Of a stretch of 64,000 nt of DNA, positions 47,775 to 57,897 are shown piece by piece. Each line of letters begins with the position of its first letter. The first letter of the stretch is position 1. A program made the position numbers and the translations under genes. This DNA comes from Lates calcarifer (Eukaryota; Chordata; Actinopteri; Centropomidae). The notes below the pieces were generated by a model. It did not search any database. It saw nothing but the letters and a program-made list of their open reading frames with translations, and was not told where the DNA came from. Location of the stretch: positions 4,453,563-4,517,562 of the forward strand of contig NC_066835.1 of NCBI RefSeq assembly GCF_001640805.2, given 5' to 3'.

Positions 47775-50700
47775 ACACACACACACACACATAGATTAAG
47801 TCTAATTTTACAGGGTATTTGCTACTTTAGACTGAAAGATGGTGACCTACAGTACAGCAAATCATACCACTAGCAAGCTAGTATCTCAGTTCTGTCTTAT
47901 TCTGGTTTTGAGTATATCCATGATATGATGTCCATGCAGAAAGTCAGAAACATGGTTAATGATCTTCCTGTTTAGATGTCACTGATATTATCCACAGCCT
48001 GCAACTGTCAAACCTGGAAGAATTACAATTAAGAATTCTTTAAAGAGAAACTTAGGAGCAAAAGATTGCAGTTGTGGGGGGGCTGGAGCCAATCCCAGCT
48101 GACACTGGACTGAGAGGCAGGTTACACCCTGGAAAGGTTGGCAGTCTGTTGCAGAGCTGACATATAGAGACAAACATATCCATACATAACGTATACTGTG
48201 TATACAAAAGTATACAGTGTATCTTCTATATATACATATTTCTATTTGTGATATGCTAAAAAAAATAATCAAGATGAAATAATTGAAGATTGGTTTAAAG
48301 GAATAGTTTGACACTTTTCAACATGTGGTTATTTGCTCTCTGAGTGAGAGTTAGATGTTAGGATTGAAACCACTCTTGTATTTGTGTGTTAAATATGAAG
48401 ATCCATGAAAGTAGCAACAGTTGCCTGTCTCCTAGTGCTTGCTCATGGTGGGATTTGTTGAGTCTAGATCTGCTCTGTATGAAAAGTGCCTTGAGATGTG
48501 ATTCGGCGCTATATAAACAAAACTGAATTAAACTGAATAAAAACCAGAATATTCTAACTTGTTTGTTTAATCCATACATCTCCAAAACATTGACCCCTCA
48601 AGCCAGTCTGTAATTTCTGCACCATCAGCTTCCTCAGGAGTTCAGGATGAATCCAGCTTGGCTCCGTGGCTGCCTGGGCCTTTACCAGTCTGACAGTTAT
48701 TTAGCATTTCCATCCAGTCAGTGTTAATGGGAGACAAGACTGACAACATCCGTGTCACACTTTCATTTCGGCATGTAGCCTTATGGTAACACATTATAAT
48801 ACTGACAACCAGTATTGTTGCACATTAAATTCACAGGTCCTGCAGAGCTCTCACACGATGTATGACCTTTCTTTAATGAATCGCTCTCATGCTGCAGATC
48901 GCAGCTCACATATTGCTTATTTAGTCAGTCAACTGCAGTAATGTTGAGTTTCAAATATCTTTCACTCATTTCATTATTACATGAAAATCTATTTGCAGAG
49001 ACGATAAACTTAGAGAATAACCCATCACACCAAGCATCACGCCTGTCTGGTTTCACTGTCCTCATTGTAATATAAGGGCAGTTGTAAATGTGAAATAATT
49101 TAAAAATCTAGAAAAGAGGTCGGCTGGTTTGTCAGATATATTTGATTTCAAATAAATGGAATAAAAGTTGCCAAAACTTCCAGGAAGTGCCTTTAAACTT
49201 CAATTTAAACGGAAAGTAGCATGAGGTTACGAAAATTCTTACACACATGCACAGAGCTCACTGTGCTGGGAATATACGAGGTGAATTTTTTCTCTCCTGT
49301 TTGCATAATAAGTACTGCTGACTGACATCTTCTCCTATGCTGCAGTGACATTACCATAAATCAGCATATAAATTTTTTCCTCTCTTTGTATTTGCTTGAT
49401 GGATCCCGCACGTCACTGCATATCAAGATATACACTGAAGGGAATACCAGTAGGCAGTAACATCCCATTTGCTTTAGCTGCGGCTCTGAATATGTATCAA
49501 TATTTGAAAACATGGGGCTGTTCACTGCCAAAGACATACAGGATGTTAATATGCTCTGCTGACAAGGAACTGGAAACAAAAATATATTGATGTGAAATTT
49601 GCACGACTTGTGGTGACAACCGCTTCGGAGGGTTTAAATTTGTTCAGTGCAGCACATTTCATGCTGCATTATTATAGCTGTCAAAAAGAAATAGCACATA
49701 CTGTAATAAGGAGACAGGCAAGGTTGAAAAGAAAAGCCTGAACACAAATGATGAAACTGGTTTTTAACGACTTTGAAAACGAGATTTGAATTGGCGTAGT
49801 TGACCCAGAACGTTTCATATTTTCCAGATTTTCTCAGAGTAAGAACCAGAAAGAAACAACCTACTGTATTTATTATGTCATGACCTCTGCATGTAGAGGG
49901 CTGAGGGAAAACTAACTGGAGTGCTGACTGATCACAGCATGACCACATACCTCTCAAGGTGACTTCAGAGACATTCTTCATGTGACTTACAAGCTTAATG
50001 TCACTAATGCAGACTCCATGGGAAGCACACACCCAGCAACACCCCCCACCACCCCCCTCCCCACACACACCGACAAACAAACAGAGTCAAGCAAATGGAA
50101 GTCTCCTTGACATTTTACTTGAAAGGTCTCAATTAGTTGCAAAGCCATTTTGTTAATGCTTTCTGTATGCTGAGGGCCAATACCAGTATCTGCTCTGAGA
50201 GAGATTTCTTAAATAGCCTTACAGCTGTAACAGCGGCAGTGAAAACCTTCCTGATTTGTTCTAGATGTAAGAGGAAATGCAGTGAACTGAAGCGAAGTAC
50301 AAGCTGAGTTTACTGTACTTAAGCAAATAATGTTTCTCTTTGCTTGACTCTGATCCAACCAGCTTATGACTGTCAATTTTTCAAAAACTCACTTTCGACC
50401 AAAAAACTAGCACAAAATTCTTTTGAACTAATCCAAACCACTTTGGTTGCAGCTAGCAGGTGAGCTCTCAGCTTTGTTGTCATTATAGAGTCAGGCAGCT
50501 GCTTTACACTGTCATATCTTTGTTGGTTATTTTTGCCATCTACAGTGAAGAACCCAAAATAACTTCTACACACTGTTTCTCAGATGCGGGTTTGTGCGTA
50601 AGGGTCCTCCTTCATTTTGCCAAAAGGACATGTAATGGGTCAAGCTGATAGTGAATTTTAAGAGCACCCTCTGCTGGATCAAAATGCAAAGCACTTAAAG

Positions 50701-52154
50701 TTGTCTGTTGCGCATACAAACTAAATTTTGAACTTGAAAAGATAACCAAAGTTGAAAAAATAGTGGCAACCAGATATCAGAGTATTTCTTATTTCTTAAT
50801 TAGTGAAGTGATGTAAAATCAGGTTTTACTGGAGCAAATGATGTTTCTGTTGACTTGATTCTTATCCAGTCAACATTTGATGTCTGCAGGCATCTATCAC
50901 CTTAATTTTAAGTGAAATGAAATGAGATAAAGTCAAGTAAACTAAAGTGGAGTGATGTAAACAAAGCCCATATTTCTGTCTGTGTTTGTGTTCAGGCATT
51001 GCAGCAGCCACCATGTTCATGCCAGAGAAGCTGACGGAGGTATCAGAGTCCCAGCTGAGGGTGGCGTTTGACGGTGATGCCGTACTCTTCTCTGATGAAT
51101 CAGAGCGCATCTTCAAGGCCCATGGGCTGGACAAGTTCTTCGAACATGAGAGGGAAAATGAGGACACACTATTGGATCATGTATGTAGTTTTTACTCTAG
51201 GTATATGCTGACAACATAGATGCCTTATATTAAACTGGCTAAATAATCATAGATGGAACTGGTGCAGGTTGCATTTCATGCTATTCAAGAAAGGATGAGA
51301 TTTGTTTTTTGTCATTTATTAATTAAAAGAAAAAACATGTCTATAATAGAAACTGAGGCAACAAAATGAGCTTTAAACCCTAATCTCCTCTGTAGCTTTA
51401 CACTGCCACCATGCAGCCCTAATCACCTGTAAATGATTATGCAGATGTTCATGATATAAAATCCATTTCATTAACTGATTATTCTATGAATAAATTATGC
51501 AAAATAATATGATAAATGGTTTCAAAAGTCACTGAGAGTTAGACTGTCAGTTAGCGTGTCATTCTGTCAGGCGGCCAGCCAGTTTATAAAATTATCTGTT
51601 ATCTGCTTCACACTGTGCTCTGTAAAATGGTTCTAATTCAATAAAAGATGCTTCTGCTACATGCGCTTAAAGATGTGGTATGAGTGGCGATAACAACTAA
51701 TGATGCAAGGCATAAAATACACAAAACAAGACACTGAAACACAAGAGAATATGCAATCACCAGCTCTGCTTATCATAATCTGTTCCTCTTTGGCAGGGAC
51801 CCTTGAAGGGCTTTCTGGAGGCACTTGGGAAGCTCCAAAAGAAGTTTTATGCTAAAGGCCATCGACTGGACTGTCCCATTCGGACCTACTTGGTCACAGC
51901 TCGTAGTGCAGCCAGCTCTGGCATTCGGGCGCTGAAGACGCTCAGGGCCTGGGGTCTGGAGATTGACGAGGCCTTGTTCCTGGCAGGAGCGCCGAAGGGC
52001 CCCATGCTGGAGAAGATCAGGCCGCACATCTACTTTGACTGATCAGATGTTTCATGTGGAGGGAGCAGCAGAGATGGGCACCATCGCTGCCCACGTGCCC
52101 TATGGCATTGCACAGAAACATAACCCCAAACAGAAAACCAGTGCGGGGAAGTAG
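35387..52154 (+). CDS. nt5c1a: Cytosolic 5'-nucleotidase 1A, 6 coding exons, apparent +1 frameshift in last exon
   Basis: Exons are 35387-35542, 42490-42657, 42759-42888, 47612-47734, 50996-51180 and 51797-52154; all junctions are GT/AG and phases agree (0,0,1,1,0). The product would be an AMP-preferring, Mg2+-dependent, ADP-stimulated cytosolic nucleotidase of the HAD superfamily. The nucleophile motif FDGDAV has Asp218 and Asp220 (numbering from the ATG at 35387), the Thr motif is YLVTARS (Thr288), the Lys motif is AGAPKGP (Lys321), and the acidic motif starts at Asp335. The N-terminal [17 protein letters not shown] and [10 protein letters not shown] blocks are typical of NT5C1A. The frame ends at TGA 52040-52042 after 335 residues. 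The remaining 37 conserved codons (DQMFHV... to TAG 52152) are in the +1 frame, and joined length would be 372, close to the human 368. Start ambiguity: the ATG at 35396 has a better context (A at -3). Confidence 0.95.
35543..42489 (+). other. nt5c1a: nt5c1a intron 1 (6,947 bp)
   Basis: GT at 35543 and a T-rich acceptor ending CTGCAG at 42489. It holds a 12-base G run at about 35714, a (GTACAAA)-like irregular repeat at 36188-36235, and the SINE with target duplication at 41498-41892. No coding exon was recognised. Confidence 0.85.
41498..41892 (-). mobile_element. tRNA-derived SINE (SINE-1) with perfect 15-bp target site duplication
   Basis: CTAAATGCTGAACTC occurs at 41498-41512 and again at 41878-41892, bracketing the 365-bp insert 41513-41877. 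On the minus strand the insert starts with a tRNA-like head carrying box A TGGTGCAGTGG and box B GGTTCGAGCCC, continues through 'cctcctcccacagtccagagac', 'ggtgtgaatgtgagtgtgag' and 'cagggtgtaccctgcctctcg', and ends 'ttggatggatgg', a short-repeat tail like that of L2-clade LINEs. The duplication length fits target-primed reverse transcription. It sits antisense in nt5c1a intron 1. Confidence 0.9.
42490..42657 (+). CDS. nt5c1a: nt5c1a coding exon 2 (residues 53-108)
   Basis: It encodes [10 protein letters not shown] through GPAFPFVK, a highly conserved block. The donor AAG|GTCAAA is weak (C at +3, A at +5). Confidence 0.94.
42658..42758 (+). other. nt5c1a: nt5c1a intron 2 (101 bp)
   Basis: GT at 42658 and CTGACAG ending at 42758. 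If retained it would add an in-frame TAG at 42718-42720. Confidence 0.9.
42759..42888 (+). CDS. nt5c1a: nt5c1a coding exon 3 (residues 109-151, plus one base)
   Basis: It encodes [12 protein letters not shown] through LINTINHH and ends in phase 1 at ACA|GTGAGT. Confidence 0.94.
42889..47611 (+). other. nt5c1a: nt5c1a intron 3 (4,723 bp)
   Basis: No coding exon was recognised. It has T-rich/ATTT sequence near 44400-44435, a pyrimidine-rich stretch around 46850-47400, and near 43260-43620 sequence ending 'gctgaatactttctaaagccagtgta', which resembles the end of a DNA transposon or MITE. Confidence 0.85.
47612..47734 (+). CDS. nt5c1a: nt5c1a coding exon 4 (residues 152-193, split codons at both ends)
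   Basis: Acceptor CCCCAG at 47611. It encodes (N)[11 protein letters not shown] through REALAE(G) and ends G|GTGAGC. A CA repeat starts at intron position 6. Confidence 0.95.
47740..47791. repeat. (CA)n microsatellite abutting the nt5c1a exon 4 donor
   Basis: CA dinucleotides with one AT interruption near 47770. The first repeat unit starts six bases into the intron, directly after the GTGAG of the donor. Confidence 0.95.
48076..48180 (-). mobile_element. SINE-1 fragment
   Basis: The blocks 'ggctggagccaatcccagctg' and 'gagaggcaggttacaccctgg' match the corresponding part of the 41513-41877 element. The tRNA-like head is missing. Confidence 0.7.
48296..48600. mobile_element. MITE, family A, interrupted by another retroelement tail
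   Basis: It starts TTAAAGGAATAGTTTGACAC and keeps 'gagagttagatgttaggattgaaaccactc'. At about 48425-48540 it is interrupted by 'cctagtgcttgctcatggtggg' to 'gtgattcggcgctatataaac', the 3' tail of a common teleost retroelement. MITE-like sequence then seems to resume ('gtttgtttaatccatac'). Confidence 0.6.
50996..51180 (+). CDS. nt5c1a: nt5c1a coding exon 5 (residues 194-254)
   Basis: It encodes [10 protein letters not shown] through TLLDH and includes the catalytic [13 protein letters not shown] motif with nucleophile Asp218. It ends CAT|GTATGT. Confidence 0.95.
51181..51796 (+). other. nt5c1a: nt5c1a intron 5 (616 bp)
   Basis: GT at 51181 and TTTGGCAG ending at 51796. No features recognised. 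Confidence 0.92.
51797..52154 (+). CDS. nt5c1a: nt5c1a coding exon 6 with internal TGA and +1-frame continuation
   Basis: The frame set by exons 1-5 encodes [10 protein letters not shown] through IRPHIYFD (51797-52039) and then meets TGA at 52040-52042. From 52041 the +1 frame encodes [20 protein letters not shown] and on to SAGK, ending TAG at 52152-52154. This is the expected family C-terminus and has no stop inside. Deleting one base at the junction would restore the family pattern F-D-D-Q-M-F-H. No homopolymer is present at the site. Confidence 0.93.
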
Positions 52155-52253
52155 ACAGTAGGACTTCAGGTGCAGTCATTAAGCCAGAAATGGAAAGCGA
52201 AGAAAGATGGGATGGAGAAAGTTTGGAGAGATTAACTTGTACTGTATTGTATG

Positions 52254-52272
52254 TGGAAATGCATCATTTCCA
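52254..52272 (+). repeat. nt5c1a: 8-bp hairpin in nt5c1a 3' UTR
   Basis: TGGAAATG and CATTTCCA are perfectly complementary with a 3-base loop, about 100 bases after the downstream stop codon. Function is unknown. Confidence 0.6.
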
Positions 52273-55200
52273 TACTGTAGCAATTGTAATGTAAGTCTGT
52301 TTTATCACAATATGAACTGTCTCAGCTTCATGCTGTCATCTTAGGAGTAAGACGCAAGGATAGGTAGAGGCCAAGTGGAGGTCTGGAACCTAGGATGACA
52401 TTTCAAAGGTGCTTGATTGTCATGGTGACCTGACTGTATTTCTTTCACTACCACTTGTCTTCATAAAGAAGACACCTTTTCAGTGAAGGAGGATACTGAA
52501 TGAATGGACTCACTGACTCCTGATAGAAGTAAAGCACAAGGACTGCAATGTACGCTGTGAGTAAATGAGCCATAAGCACAGTGCATAAATATTATAAGGT
52601 TTAAGGTTACAGTGATGTGCTGTAGAATGAGAGTCATAATTTAAAGCAATACTATGTAAGTTTTGCTGAGCAGTGGCAACAGCAGCCTCTGCAGCCACAA
52701 GTGGTAATTACAGGACACTGGCACATGAAATTCTCTTTGTCTCTGAGTTTTAACGGTTATGGATACTGTAAGCAGCGTATCCCTAGAAACTAACAGCTAG
52801 TGTACAGAAAGGAAAGCCAATCAATCACTCAGGCAACAAATACAGAATCATCATATCAGTATAAACTAGCAATAATGCTGTCCACTCATGTCAAGTCCAC
52901 ATTTGGCTAATTTGATTGACCGAAACCAACAGCTGTCCTCTGTGTAGATGCTAGGAGCTGGCTTTAAATGGACTAAGTGACTAGCAGCGGGGCTGGATGG
53001 CAACTCAAGCCATGACAACAGGGAGTTAGTGAGTTACACAATATGTGGATATTGTATATATACACACACTACAGAAAATACAGTACCTGATATTATGTAG
53101 CTTGATAATGCACCAAGTTACAAATTGTCGCTGATGTCTGGTAGTAATGTACACAATATAACTTATGTCTGTTGATGACCAGGGATGATAGAAATACTTA
53201 GTTGTACTGATTATAAGTCAGGTCACCTACTGAGGAGATAACAAGCTAACGAGCAGCTGCACCAATGAGTTACGTAATTCATTGACGTGAAAGAAAGAAT
53301 TAAATGTTATCTGGAGACCTATGTGACATAGTGCCGCGAAGCCTTTCACACTTATACCTAGTCAAGCCAAGTTACTTAGTGCAAGAACAGGCGTTCGAAA
53401 TGAAAAGGAATGAAAGAGTTGCCATTCTTCTTAATACAAGTAGGTGTACTGTCAAGATGAGTTTGACTTTACAAGAATGTAAAACTGTTTGCAACTATAC
53501 AAAATGTATTGTACATTACTGAACATAGCAACATTATCTACTATTGTCTTAGTCCACAACAAATATAGGAAGCCATAATTTTCAGTTGGTGCCTTAGTTT
53601 CAACAAAGACACTACTTTTAGCCATAATAGCAGTGTGGTCAGTGTAGCACTTTGGTCTTCAACAACTGCTCGATGCACTGCCATTAAATTCAGTACTGAT
53701 ATTAATGGTCCGAAGACGACGAAACCTCCAAAATGAATGATTTGTTTTCATCAGCATTAACATGCTAAGATCCTCAAAGCCCATCTAAGCCTTAGTACAC
53801 CTGAGGCTAACAGTGGATACTGTAGACTGATTAAAATTTTTGACAGCTCTGCTCTGAAATGCCCCTAAAATGGTTGTTTGGTGTATAATAGTTTGACTTT
53901 GCTCACTTAGGCCAAATAGTAGGCTCCACTAGTGGTAAGAAAAGCACAGTTTTATCTCTGTGTTTAATTCATCCAACAAGTGTTTTATGAGCATTTCAGT
54001 GTAGGACGTTTAAGCAGCTATCTTGATTTTACTGCCCTCTTCTGCACACCAAAGCTAATACCAAGTCACACTCTGCTACAGTGGCGATTGATGTCGTAAA
54101 ATGTAACCAATTTAACTGCATTTGGCAATCAATTCCCAATAGGTAATCAGTTTCTCATTTCAGTCATAAGAACACGTACATGTTTTAGAAATACATAAAT
54201 TTGTCTTTCATTGGCAAAATGGCTGCAGTGGCCTTTTGAAATGTCAATCCACTTCCCATCACTCTGTCACTATTGGCCAAGTCCTCAGAAATCTCCCACC
54301 TTGTGTACATTTAGCGATGCTTCATTAAACCTCATCAGCCGTCTGAGGACCATAGAGCTCAGGAAAGTGACAAAGCGATCCACGGGTTTCATTTCACAGC
54401 CAAAACACATAATTAAACAGATGTGTCTCTTGGCAGTCGTTTGTCCCTAAAACGATGGCTGAGTTGTCGGAGGTTAAAGTTTCAGCAGGACGAGCCAATC
54501 AGTCAGGGCAGTTTGGACTTTACTGTGTGACATTCAGGACTCGATTAATGCAGACAAAGTGTTGTTTGAACTTTTCGACTAAAAGTTTATGATGACTATA
54601 GATCCTGATGAAAAAATGGCTTTGCAATAAGAAAATGTAAATGAGCAATAAATAAAGATATAAATCATAACATTTGCTTTTCTCATGAATGAAAATGGCC
54701 ATACACCAAATGACTTCTATAAGGAAACATGCATGATGAACAAATATCTCCTGCACTGAGTCACTGATGTGCACTCCTTCAGTCCACCATGGAGTGGCAG
54801 CACTGGAATGATAAATGATCTGCTGCAGCAACCGGTCCTCAGTCAGCACATGTTGTTTTTGTGAAAAATGTGGGGGAAATCATCATTTGACACTGATTTA
54901 CCATCTCCACACACATTAAAGTTACCTTTAAATTTTATCTTCATTTATTTTCCTCTTTCCAACTGTCCTAATTTCTTTTTCACTCCTTCCTTTTGTCATC
55001 AGTCCTTCCATATCTTCCCCCTGTTCAATCTAATATTTCACTCTTCACAGTGAACAGAATCATATTACTACCCACACTCTCCTTCCCAGATTCACATGTC
55101 TCTGATAAATGAGTTAATATTCCCAATCATTCCCGGCTGAATTGGATCTTCCCTGCAGAGTCTGGGTGATAAAAGCCAGAAAGCGCCAACATCCAGCTCT

Positions 55201-57480
55201 AGTCTACCTGGCGCCATATTGCTAACAACACCACAGAGACACGCCCTACTGGTAAACGCTGATGGATTGACATTCATGTGGATTTTATAAGCTCCAAAAA
55301 CAGCAGTGGGCAACGTCACTGGCAACATACAGTCGAGCACTGGGGGGACTGATATATAAGATAGGGCCAGCTGGCCAACTCTGCAAAGCCGATGCACAGT
55401 TCATAATGACACACTTGCGTAGGCTGCCAGCTGTATCCATAAACAGACAATAACCATCAGCGTGAATGGAGAATAGGGAAAGAGGGTGCCAGATTGAGAC
55501 AGCGCCTGGAGAAAGAAATGACCATCACAACCCCACAATCCTGCATCTTATAGATACCCCAGTTAGTAGATAAACGCTGGAAGGTGCTCAAGTGAAGTAC
55601 AGCAGGAGATTGGTAGGATATATTTTCATGTGAGGCATCAAAGCTGCTACTCTTCTTCACAAATCAGGAGCGCAGAGATCAGAGAGCTGTCAGGACTATC
55701 ACACAAGTGAAAGAGCACAAGGAAAAAAGAACAGCAGATTCAAGAGAGGAGATATTTTATAGATTACGTTCCACTGACTACAACTGATGACCAAATGTGG
55801 GGCATTATGCAACAGCGCATGAGCTCAAATATAAGCTGTCTTACTGCCAGATGTGACCTACAGAGGAGAGGCTGAGCCGAAGAGGGGGGTAAGGGGGCCT
55901 TTATCAGCGCCGGATAATGACACAATAAAGAAAGACAGCGACAGAAGACGAATCAGAGTAAAGAGAGAAAGAGACAGATGGAGAGGAAAGCAGCACTCAC
56001 CCCAAAGACACAGATATGAAGAGTGTTGTTTTCCTTCTGCTCGGTTACAAAGCAGAGTGGCACCCGTGGAGGGAAAAGATGGGTGACTCACTCTGTTTTG
56101 GCAGAAACGCTGGTCAGACACAGAGGGACTCGGCAGTGGGAGACCAGTCCACAAAATGTTTTCGATCTGTTCCAACACACTTTGTTTTTTGTCTGCCACT
56201 CACTCGAGCACTTCGGAGCTTTTTTGGCGATCTTAAATAGATCCTTCTCTGAAAGAGATTTTAATTGGCGATTGAGCTGAAAACACCTTTCAGGAGGCTC
56301 CTCTCTCTGTGCAGTGTCACTTTCTAAAAATGAAAAGGAAGTCAGTGGAGTAAATCACCTGGCTTGCGGATGTTAAGCTAATTTGTGCAACTCTCAATCA
56401 AATTTGTAATGTGCAGTTTCCTCTGTGAAATAAATAGTCTACTGCCTCAGAAAGCGTGAATTTTTGTGTGTTTCTGGCCTCGGTAACTGAGTATTCATTG
56501 ACTCAGTGCAGGCTGCATTTCAGAGATTTAACAGTTGCCTGGATGAGGAGCAGCTGCTGACAGGAATGTAATGAGTGTGTGTGTGTGTGCAAGGCAGCAG
56601 TCAGGTATTCTACAGTGAAGGTGTAATGAGTAAACAAGTTTCACCATACAAACTGTTATCAGCATGTGTGTCTTTGTACATTTGTGTGTGCAGGTTTTGT
56701 ATTAGGGTTGATTACTGAAACAGCTGGGCAGCAAAATAACTCTTCCTGTCTCAAGTGAGGAAAAAAATCTGAAATTACAACTCACATCAAAAAACAAATA
56801 GCAACTGCGGTTGATTAAAAGATAAGTCTGCTACATTATTCAAGAAAAAAAAAAAACCTCCATAGAGAAATGTTGTCCAAAAAAAAATCTAAAAACCCAT
56901 CAGTGATCAGTGAGCCTCACTGTTGCACTGTGTGTCATGTTCCCTCATTATAATGAACATGGGCACTGATCCTGCTGCAGTAAATACAAACCAAATGTAT
57001 ATTAATCCATCCAAAATTAACCATTTCTTCCAGTTTTAATAATGTTTGCAAAAAACTACAGTACCCAGCAGAGTAGTGCACTTTTTCTTTTTTTAAGAGA
57101 ATTATTTGCTTTTTGCCTTGCTTTGATAGTGATAATAGAGATGGAGACAAAATGCAGGTATGCACCTTAAAGTCTGTGTAAAGCAAATTCAGAGATTTGT
57201 CTGTAAACACACTATTTATGTTAGAAAATAGTTCCTGAAAACGTGTGTAAAGTCTGTAAACTATGTATCACTGCACTGTGGAGTTAGACTGTTTCAGTTT
57301 TCCATCAGTTTCATTCTCAGGATTTTATGGGCAGGTCTGGAGAAACGGTGGCTCAATGATGCACTGGAGGCACCACTATAAGTGCATGTAGCTTGCTTGG
57401 CTAGTCATTTCTTCAGCAAAAATGAAGACTTTTCTTTGGATGGGGCTGTGACTGCTGTCCTGCTGTCCTCTGGGTTAATA

Positions 57481-57897
57481 TGCAAAAAATGGCATTAAAG
57501 GGTTAAAATTATTTGAGAAATACATGTAAATTAATAGTTATGATCAGGACTGAAGTTGATCCAAAGATTTAGTGCAGTGAAACTGAAAAATATTCATATA
57601 TAATATTTTAGAGCACTTTTAGGAACTGAACATTTTTTTAGCATATTTGCTCAAGAATAAAAGTGCGCATTTTTAAATTAACTCGCACTGTTCAAAAATA
57701 ATAATGCATTAAAAGTGTTGTTGTCAATTGATATATCAAGGTGTAATAATCCAGTTTGCACTTAGTATATGGAAATATTTCAGATTTTGTGTTTTTATCA
57801 TTTAAAGCATGTGGTTAATCCTGCAAAATGCATTAAAGGTTAAAATTATACGTGAAATACATGTAAATTTAATAGTTATGATTAGGACTGAAGTTGC
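57481..57897. repeat. Local direct duplication, two copies about 340 bp apart
   Basis: Copies at 57481-57559 and 57821-57897 share 'cattaaag', 'gttaaaatta', 'gaaatacatgtaaattaatagttatga' (split by small indels) and 'aggactgaagttg'. Identity is high by eye. Confidence 0.8.

Larger units (their letters stand above)
47735..50995 (+). other. nt5c1a: nt5c1a intron 4 (3,261 bp)
   Basis: It begins with the donor and a long CA tract (47740-47791), then a SINE-1 fragment (48076-48180) and a family A MITE with a nested insertion (48296-48600). The rest shows no recognised feature. The acceptor is TGTTCAG at 50995. Confidence 0.88.

Noticed and set aside
49634..50080. A 148-codon minus-strand open frame, the longest single open frame in the window
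   Set aside because: It lies inside nt5c1a intron 4, begins with a low-complexity Gly/Cys run from a CACC-rich tract, and matches nothing recognised.
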